A DNA stretch of 64,000 nucleotides from Xanthomonas sp. DAR 35659 (GTDB lineage Bacteria; Pseudomonadota; Gammaproteobacteria; Xanthomonadales; Xanthomonadaceae): contig NZ_CP162488.1 of NCBI RefSeq assembly GCF_041242975.1, positions 2,718,001 through 2,782,000 on the forward strand, in the 5' to 3' direction. The position numbers and the translations under genes were made by a program. Of the stretch, positions 58,776 through 64,000 are shown one piece after another. The notes beneath the pieces are model-generated. The model ran no database searches. It had not been told where the DNA came from and worked only from the letters and a program-made list of their open reading frames with translations. Each line of letters opens with the position of its first letter. Within the stretch, counting starts at the first letter, position 1.

Positions 58776-61694
58776 ATGACCGTCGCGGCATCCGCGCCGG
58801 CTGAGGCAAGGCGCCCGCGGCGCGGTCGCGCACGCGCCGCCGCGCTGCTGTGGCTGGGCCTGGCGCTGGGCGGCGCGGTGCAGGCGCAATCGATTCCGCT
58901 GCGCCGCTACGCGCACGACCAGGGTCTGCTCGGCCTGGCCGACACCTGCCTGCTGCAGACCGGCAACGGCAGCCTCTGGGTCTGCACCGAAAGCGGCCTG
59001 TACCGCTTCAACGGGCATCGTTTCGAGCAGGTTCCGTTGCAGGACCAGCGCGGCCACATCGTCAGCGCCGTGGCCGAGGACGCCGAGCGGCGCCTGTGGG
59101 TGACGACCTTCGATGCGGTCTACGTCGGCGACGGCAACCGCATGCGGCAACTCGGCACCGATGAAACCGGGCCGCTGCGCAAGAACACCTTGCGCCTGGC
59201 CACGCCGCGCTGGGGCACGGTGCTGCTCAACGGCCAGCAGGCGCTGCGCGCGGTCCCCACCGCCGGGGGGCGCTGGCGGCTGCAGCCGCTGTTCGACGCG
59301 GCGACCCTGGCGCGCCTGCCGCAGTTGCGCCGGATCGTCGCGGTCCAGGCCGAGGCGGACACGCTCTGGCTCGGCTGCGGCGAGGAACTGTGCCGGGTCG
59401 CCGCCGACGGCGCGGTCGCGGTGTACGGCCAGGCCCAGGGCCTGCCGCGCGACCGCTGGCGCCGCCTCGTGCGCGACCGCGAGGGCGCGCTGTGGCTGCG
59501 CGGCGAGCACCACCTGATGCGTCTGCCCGCCGCCGCCGCGCGCTTCGTCGCGCAGGCCCCGCCGGACAGCGTCGCCCAGGAAAAGCTGGTCGCGCGCGCG
59601 CAATTGGCGCTCGATCCGCAGGGGCGCGTGCTGATCCCCACCGCACAGGGCCTGGCGCGCTGGGAACACGACCGCTGGCGGCAGTTCGGCCGCGGCAACG
59701 GCCTGCCGGACGGCGGCATCGTCGCGCTGCTGTTCGACCGCGCCGGCGATCTGTGGATGAGCGTGGACGGCGAAGGCGTGGTGCGCTGGGACGGCTACGG
59801 CTGGATCGAGAACTGGGACGCCAGCCAGGGCATGAGCACCGCGCCGACCTGGAGCATCCAGCGCCAGGACCCGACCACGCTGCTGATCGGCAACGAAGGC
59901 GGGATCAACCGCCAGCGCGGCGCCGACCAGCCGTTCCGGCCCTGGCTGGCCGACGCCGGCGCGCAGATCGTCGGCTTGCAGGTCGCCGCGGACGGATCGG
60001 TGTGGAGCGTCGGGTCGCTGGGCGAACTGCACCACCACGACCGCGACGGCCGGCTGCTGCGCCGCTATCCGCGCCTGGGCAGCACGGTCAAGCGCCTGTT
60101 CGTGGACGACGCGGGACGGCTCTGGCTGCTCGCCGTGGACGGCGTGTACCTGCTGCAGCAGCCGCAATCCGATGCCGTGCCGCGGCGGGTGGAGGCATTG
60201 CCGGGCGGCGAGTATTCCGACATCCAGCAGCGCCGCGACGGCAGCCTGTGGGTCGCCGGCGCGGCCGGCGTGTTCCGCCTGCGCGGCAGCGCCTGGACAC
60301 CGATCCGGTTGCTGGTCGACGGCACCTCCACGCAGTCGTGGGTGAGCAAGCTGCTGATCCAGGACGACGACCAGGTCTGGGCCGCGCTGTACCACCCGGG
60401 CGTGTGGCGGGGCCGGCTCGACGGCGACACCCTGCGCTTGCAGCGCACCGACCAGCCGCAGCTGCAGGAGCTGCAGATCTACCTGTTGCGGCGCACCGGC
60501 AACGGCTGGGTCTGGATCGGCCACAACCAGGGCCTGGACATCTACGACGGGCGCCGCTGGTCGCGCCTGACCCAGTCGCAGGGCCTGCTGTGGGACGACA
60601 CCTCCGAATCGGCCTTCTTCGAGGACCGCGACGGCTCGGTGTGGATCGGCAACAGCAAGGGCGTCAGCCACGTGCTGGCGCCGCAGCGCCTGTTCCAGGG
60701 CCGCGCACCGTCGCTGACGCTGGACGAGTTCACCCGCGGCGGCCATCCGATCGCCGCCGGCGCGCGCCTGCCCTGGAACAACGAGCCGCTGCACATCGAA
60801 GTGGGCGCGCCGGACCTGTACGACGACCGCAACCGGGTCTCGTTCCGCTACCGCTTCGAAGGGGTCCACACCCGCTGGATCCACACGCCCAACTTCGAGA
60901 TCGACCACCCGCCGCTGCCGCCCGGCAACTACGTGTTCGAGATCCAGTTGCTCGACGCCTACCGGCGCAGCGCCTCGGCACCGACCCGGGTGGCGTTCAC
61001 GGTGGCGCCGGTGTGGTGGCGCAGCGTGCCGATGCTGACGCTGTATGCCCTGCTGTGCAGCGTGGCGGCGATGGCGGCCCTGCATTGGCGCGAACGCCGC
61101 CTGCACCGGCGCCAGCGCGAGCTGGCCGACCTGGTCGCGCTGCGCACCCAGGAACTGGAATACGACAAGCGCGAACTGGAGATCGCCCGCGCCGCGCTGG
61201 CGGTGAAGGCCACCCACGATGCGCTGACCGGCCTGCTCAATCGCGCCGGCATCCTCGAGGCGCTGGCCGCGCAGATGCAGCGCGCCCAGGTCGAGCGGCA
61301 GCCGCTGGCGGTGGCGATGATCGACCTGGACCACTTCAAGCGCATCAACGACGTGCACGGCCACCTGACCGGCGACGCGGTGCTGGTCAAGGTCGCCCTG
61401 CACCTGACCGCCAGCCTGCGCGGTTCGGACCAGATCGGCCGCTACGGCGGCGAGGAACTGCTGGGCGTGCTGCCCGGCCTGCCGATCCCCTCGCACGAGC
61501 GGCTGCAGCACCTGCGCGCGGCGATCGCCGGCCAGCCGCTGCAGATCGGCGACCTGGCGCTGGCGGTCACCGCCTCGATCGGCGTGGCCTGGTACCGGCC
61601 GGGCGAGAGCCTGCAGCAATTGCTGGCGCGTGCCGACGAGGCCCTGTACCGGGCCAAGCACCTGGGCCGCAACCGGGTCGAACTGCAGCGCTGA
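58776..61694 (+). CDS. Periplasmic beta-propeller sensor diguanylate cyclase 2
   Basis: The 972-residue protein has a signal peptide (RARAAALLWLGLALGGAVQAQS), propeller repeats (about 40-650), a Y_Y_Y-type domain (VSFRYRFEGVHTRWIHTPNFEIDHPPLPPGNYVFEIQLLD), one membrane helix and a GGDEF domain. That domain has GGEEL and an RGSD inhibitory site. It matches its left neighbour along the full length, most strikingly in GLLWDDTSESAFFEDRDGSVWIGNSKGVS and the GGDEF part, so the pair arose by tandem duplication. ATG 58776 puts the signal peptide at the N-terminus; an in-frame upstream start (58671) gives an Arg-rich leader. Confidence 0.9.
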   Translation: MTVAASAPAEARRPRRGRARAAALLWLGLALGGAVQAQSIPLRRYAHDQGLLGLADTCLLQTGNGSLWVCTESGLYRFNGHRFEQVPLQDQRGHIVSAVAEDAERRLWVTTFDAVYVGDGNRMRQLGTDETGPLRKNTLRLATPRWGTVLLNGQQALRAVPTAGGRWRLQPLFDAATLARLPQLRRIVAVQAEADTLWLGCGEELCRVAADGAVAVYGQAQGLPRDRWRRLVRDREGALWLRGEHHLMRLPAAAARFVAQAPPDSVAQEKLVARAQLALDPQGRVLIPTAQGLARWEHDRWRQFGRGNGLPDGGIVALLFDRAGDLWMSVDGEGVVRWDGYGWIENWDASQGMSTAPTWSIQRQDPTTLLIGNEGGINRQRGADQPFRPWLADAGAQIVGLQVAADGSVWSVGSLGELHHHDRDGRLLRRYPRLGSTVKRLFVDDAGRLWLLAVDGVYLLQQPQSDAVPRRVEALPGGEYSDIQQRRDGSLWVAGAAGVFRLRGSAWTPIRLLVDGTSTQSWVSKLLIQDDDQVWAALYHPGVWRGRLDGDTLRLQRTDQPQLQELQIYLLRRTGNGWVWIGHNQGLDIYDGRRWSRLTQSQGLLWDDTSESAFFEDRDGSVWIGNSKGVSHVLAPQRLFQGRAPSLTLDEFTRGGHPIAAGARLPWNNEPLHIEVGAPDLYDDRNRVSFRYRFEGVHTRWIHTPNFEIDHPPLPPGNYVFEIQLLDAYRRSASAPTRVAFTVAPVWWRSVPMLTLYALLCSVAAMAALHWRERRLHRRQRELADLVALRTQELEYDKRELEIARAALAVKATHDALTGLLNRAGILEALAAQMQRAQVERQPLAVAMIDLDHFKRINDVHGHLTGDAVLVKVALHLTASLRGSDQIGRYGGEELLGVLPGLPIPSHERLQHLRAAIAGQPLQIGDLALAVTASIGVAWYRPGESLQQLLARADEALYRAKHLGRNRVELQR

Positions 61695-61799
61695 CGCGCG
61701 GCGCCCTCCCTTGTATTCGCGGCCGGCCCGCTGGGGGCACTGTGGGAAGGACTGCAGTCCCGACGGCCTCCGAAGCCGGTGCGCTGGACGGCTTCGTTC

Positions 61800-61824
61800 G
61801 TCGCGGCTGAAGCCGCTCCTACAG
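61800..61824 (+). repeat. Solitary REP unit
   Basis: 25 bases identical to the left arm of the REP doublet at 44029-44055, without its inverted partner. It lies in the 293-bp spacer before flhB, about 130 bp ahead of the flhB sigma-54 element. Confidence 0.8.
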
Positions 61825-61930
61825 GGACTCGCGGCCAGCCTGCCGGCTGCCGGGGTCCGCCGCCGGGCCGGGCCGCGGCATCGCTGCCGCCGTGCCGTGG
61901 GCCGCCGCCGCGCAGGCAGTGTCGACGGAA

Positions 61931-61946
61931 CGGAACGGTCCTTGCA
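61931..61946 (+). promoter_or_regulatory. Sigma-54 promoter of flhBA
   Basis: CGGAAC-GGTCC-TTGCA: GG at 61932-61933 and GC at 61944-61945, two mismatches in the -24 box. It lies 42 bp before flhB. Confidence 0.55.
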
Positions 61947-61987
61947 GGAGGCTGGGTCGACTCCCCTGCCCGGCCCTGCCCACTGCC

Positions 61988-63118
61988 ATGTCCGAAAGCG
62001 AAGACGGCGGCGAACGCACAGAACAACCTACCGAAAAACGCCTGCGCGAGGCGCGCGAGCAGGGCAACATCCCCCAGTCGCGCGAACTGGCGACGGCGGC
62101 GGTGTTCAGCGCCGGCATCTTCGCGCTGATGGGCATGTCCGGCTCGTTGACCGCTGGCGCGGTCAGCTGGATGAAGGGCGCGCTGCGCCCGGACCCGCGC
62201 CTGCACGACAACCCGGACGCGCTGTTCGGCTATTTCGGCGAGCTGCTGCTGGGGCTGCTATGGGTGACGCTGCCGCTGGTCGGCATCTGCCTGGCCGCCG
62301 GCTTCGTCGCCCCGCTGCTGATGGGCAGCCTGCGCTTCTCCGGCAGCGCGCTGGTGCCCAAGCTCGACCGGCTCAACCCGATGGCCGGGCTGACCCGGCT
62401 GTACGGCCCGGAAAGCCTGGCCGAACTGTTCAAGTCGATGCTGCGCATGGGCTTCGTCGGCGGTGCCGCCGCCCTGTGCATCTCCAACAACGTGGACGGC
62501 CTGCGCAGCCTGATGCGGCAGCCGCTGGAGACCGCCATCGGCGACGGCCTGGGCTTCACCCTGCGCCTGCTGCTGTACACCGCCGGCGCGCTGGCGCTGC
62601 TGGCGGCGATCGACGCGCCGTACCAGAAGTGGAACCACACCCGCAAACTGAAGATGACCCGCGACGAAGTGCGCCGGGAAATGAAGGAAAGCGAGGGCAG
62701 CCCGGAGGTCAAGGGCCGCATCCGGCAGATGCAGATGCAGCTGTCGCAGCGGCGGATGATGGAGGCGGTGCCCAGCGCCGACGTGGTGCTGGTCAACCCG
62801 ACCCACTACGCGGTGGCGCTGAAATACGAGGGCGGGCGCATGCGCGCGCCGACCGTGGTCGCAAAGGGCGTGGACGAGGTGGCCTTCCGGATCCGCGAGA
62901 TCGGCGAACAGCACCGCGTCGCAGTGGTGTCTGCGCCACCTTTGGCACGCGCCTTGTATCGGGAAGGCGAACTCGGCAAGGAAATTCCCGTGAGACTGTA
63001 TTCGGCGGTGGCGCAGATCCTCTCCTACGTGTACCAGCTGCGCGCCTGGCGCAGCGGGCCGATGCCGCCGTTGCCGCCGCTGGAGGTCGATGAATTCGCC
63101 CCGGGGAGCCAGCCATGA
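61988..63118 (+). CDS. flhB: Export specificity switch protein FlhB
   Basis: The 376-residue membrane protein starts [34 protein letters not shown], has about four membrane helices in residues 35-210, and a cytoplasmic domain with the self-cleavage motif NPTH (270-273) followed by [10 protein letters not shown]. It switches export from hook to filament substrates together with FliK. Its stop overlaps the flhA ATG by 4 bp. Confidence 0.97.
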   Translation: MSESEDGGERTEQPTEKRLREAREQGNIPQSRELATAAVFSAGIFALMGMSGSLTAGAVSWMKGALRPDPRLHDNPDALFGYFGELLLGLLWVTLPLVGICLAAGFVAPLLMGSLRFSGSALVPKLDRLNPMAGLTRLYGPESLAELFKSMLRMGFVGGAAALCISNNVDGLRSLMRQPLETAIGDGLGFTLRLLLYTAGALALLAAIDAPYQKWNHTRKLKMTRDEVRREMKESEGSPEVKGRIRQMQMQLSQRRMMEAVPSADVVLVNPTHYAVALKYEGGRMRAPTVVAKGVDEVAFRIREIGEQHRVAVVSAPPLARALYREGELGKEIPVRLYSAVAQILSYVYQLRAWRSGPMPPLPPLEVDEFAPGSQP

Positions 63119-64000
63119 GCCAACCCGCCGCGCAGATGAACACGCGCAAGATGATGGACATGATCAAGCACGGGCTCGGCGCCCCGCTGATCGTGATGGC
63201 GATGCTGGCGATGGTGGTGGTGCCGCTGGCCGCGCCGGTGCTGGACGCCCTGTTCACCTTCAACATCGCCATCTCGCTGATGGTGCTGCTGGCGGTGGTG
63301 TACGTGAAGCGGCCGCTGGAGTTCAGCATCTTCCCGATCGTGCTGCTGATGACCACGATGCTGCGCCTGGCGCTGAACGTGGCCTCCACCCGCGTGATCC
63401 TGATCAACGGCCAGGACGGCCACGGCGCCGCCGGCAAGGTGATCGAGGCCTTCGGCCAGTTCGTGATCGGCGGCAACTACGCGGTCGGCATCGTGGTGTT
63501 CGCGATCCTGACCATCATCAACTTCGTGGTCATCACCAAGGGCGCCGGGCGCGTGTCGGAAGTGACCGCGCGCTTCATCCTCGACGCCATGCCCGGCAAG
63601 CAGATGGCGATCGACGCCGACCTCAACGCCGGCCTGCTGACCCGCGAGGAAGCCAAGCTGCGCCGCGAGGAAGTGCGCGAGGAAGCGGACTTCTACGGCT
63701 CGATGGATGGCGCCAGCAAGTTCATCCGCGGCGATGCCATCGCCGGCATCCTGATCCTGTTCATCAACTTGATCGGCGGCATGGCGGTCGGCGTCCTGCA
63801 GCACGGCATGCCGGTGGCGCAGGCCGCGTCCACCTATACGCTGCTGTCGATCGGCGACGGCCTGGTCGCGCAGTTGCCGGCGCTGCTGGTGTCCTCGGCG
63901 GTGGCGATGCTGGTCACCCGCGCCTCGCGCTCGCAGGACATGGGCGCCTCGATGATGGGCCAGGTGTTCGGCCAGCACAAAGCGCTGGCGGTGGCCGCGG
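63115..64000 (+). CDS. flhA: Export gate protein FlhA, N-terminal part (runs off the right edge)
   Basis: 295 codons are present before the edge, about 40% of the usual 690-700 residues. The visible part is the membrane domain ([38 protein letters not shown] and further helices) and the FHIPEP signature region ([37 protein letters not shown]). It forms the nonameric export gate. Overlaps flhB by 4 bp, so flhBA is co-transcribed. In xanthomonads flhF, fleN and fliA usually follow, beyond the window. Confidence 0.97.
   Translation, partial: MSQPAAQMNTRKMMDMIKHGLGAPLIVMAMLAMVVVPLAAPVLDALFTFNIAISLMVLLAVVYVKRPLEFSIFPIVLLMTTMLRLALNVASTRVILINGQDGHGAAGKVIEAFGQFVIGGNYAVGIVVFAILTIINFVVITKGAGRVSEVTARFILDAMPGKQMAIDADLNAGLLTREEAKLRREEVREEADFYGSMDGASKFIRGDAIAGILILFINLIGGMAVGVLQHGMPVAQAASTYTLLSIGDGLVAQLPALLVSSAVAMLVTRASRSQDMGASMMGQVFGQHKALAVAA

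Noticed and set aside
56847..61661. 1604-codon open frame on the minus strand
   Set aside because: It is antisense to the two diguanylate cyclase genes. Long antisense frames are common in GC-rich codon-biased DNA, and its translation is Arg/Gln/Ala/Val-rich without any domain.
1..64000. CRISPR arrays, tRNA or rRNA genes, insertion sequences
   Set aside because: I saw no regularly spaced direct repeats, no tRNA cloverleaf or rRNA sequence and no transposase gene in the window.

Overview
The window comes from a GC-rich gammaproteobacterium of the Xanthomonas group. The evidence is the gene order: a ravR-like cluster, then flgNMA, cheV, flgB-L, fliC, fliDS, a PilZ gene, rpoN2-vemR-fleQ, a glycan island, fliE-R and flhBA. 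This is the chromosomal flagellar locus of xanthomonads. GTAG-type REP palindromes and GGGAATC-type inverted repeats between genes also fit. No rRNA or other species marker is present, so I stop at genus level.

Layout. 1-420: start of an ABC transporter permease (minus strand, runs off the edge), preceded by a 643-bp gap that holds a candidate structured RNA. 1064-9278: four signalling genes (PAS-GGDEF-EAL protein, PAS histidine kinase, RavR-like GGDEF-EAL-REC regulator, and a second kinase facing them). 9355-10730 (minus): flgN, flgM, flgA. 11080-22901: cheV, then rod, hook, L/P-ring and hook-junction genes flgB to flgL. 23237-27415: flagellin, cap, export chaperones and a divergent PilZ protein. 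27506-31685: a NarL-type regulator, then the master regulators rpoN2, vemR and fleQ. 31976-43828: a ten-gene tightly coupled operon (aminotransferase, ACP, ketoacyl synthase III, two SDRs, two left-handed beta-helix acyltransferases, Rieske oxygenase, methyltransferase, one unknown protein), followed by a 1174-residue multidomain glycosyltransferase. I read this as a flagellin-glycan system. 44218-55535: basal body, switch, export ATPase and export gate, fliE to fliR. 55659-61694: two paralogous periplasmic-sensor diguanylate cyclases. 61988-64000: flhB and the start of flhA.

Reading the spacers gives a consistent regulatory map. Sigma-54 (RpoN) -24/-12 elements, GG-N10-GC within TGGCAC-N5-TTGC, lie before flgA, flgB, flgG, fliD, rpoN2 (two copies), the glycan operon, the glycosyltransferase, fliE, fliL and flhB. 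FliA (sigma-28) elements, TAAA or TCAA, N15-16, then GCCGNTAN, lie before flgM, fliC, cheV, fliS, the PAS-GGDEF-EAL gene and both diguanylate cyclases. So structural and glycan genes appear to be RpoN2/FleQ-controlled. Late genes and most c-di-GMP turnover enzymes appear to be FliA-controlled.

The most notable element is the glycan island. Its gene content predicts an N-acylated, O-methylated amino-dideoxy sugar resembling the modified viosamine of Pseudomonas syringae flagellin. A Rieske oxygenase, a second acyltransferase and an unknown protein go beyond that scheme. All promoter calls are by eye against consensus and are inference.
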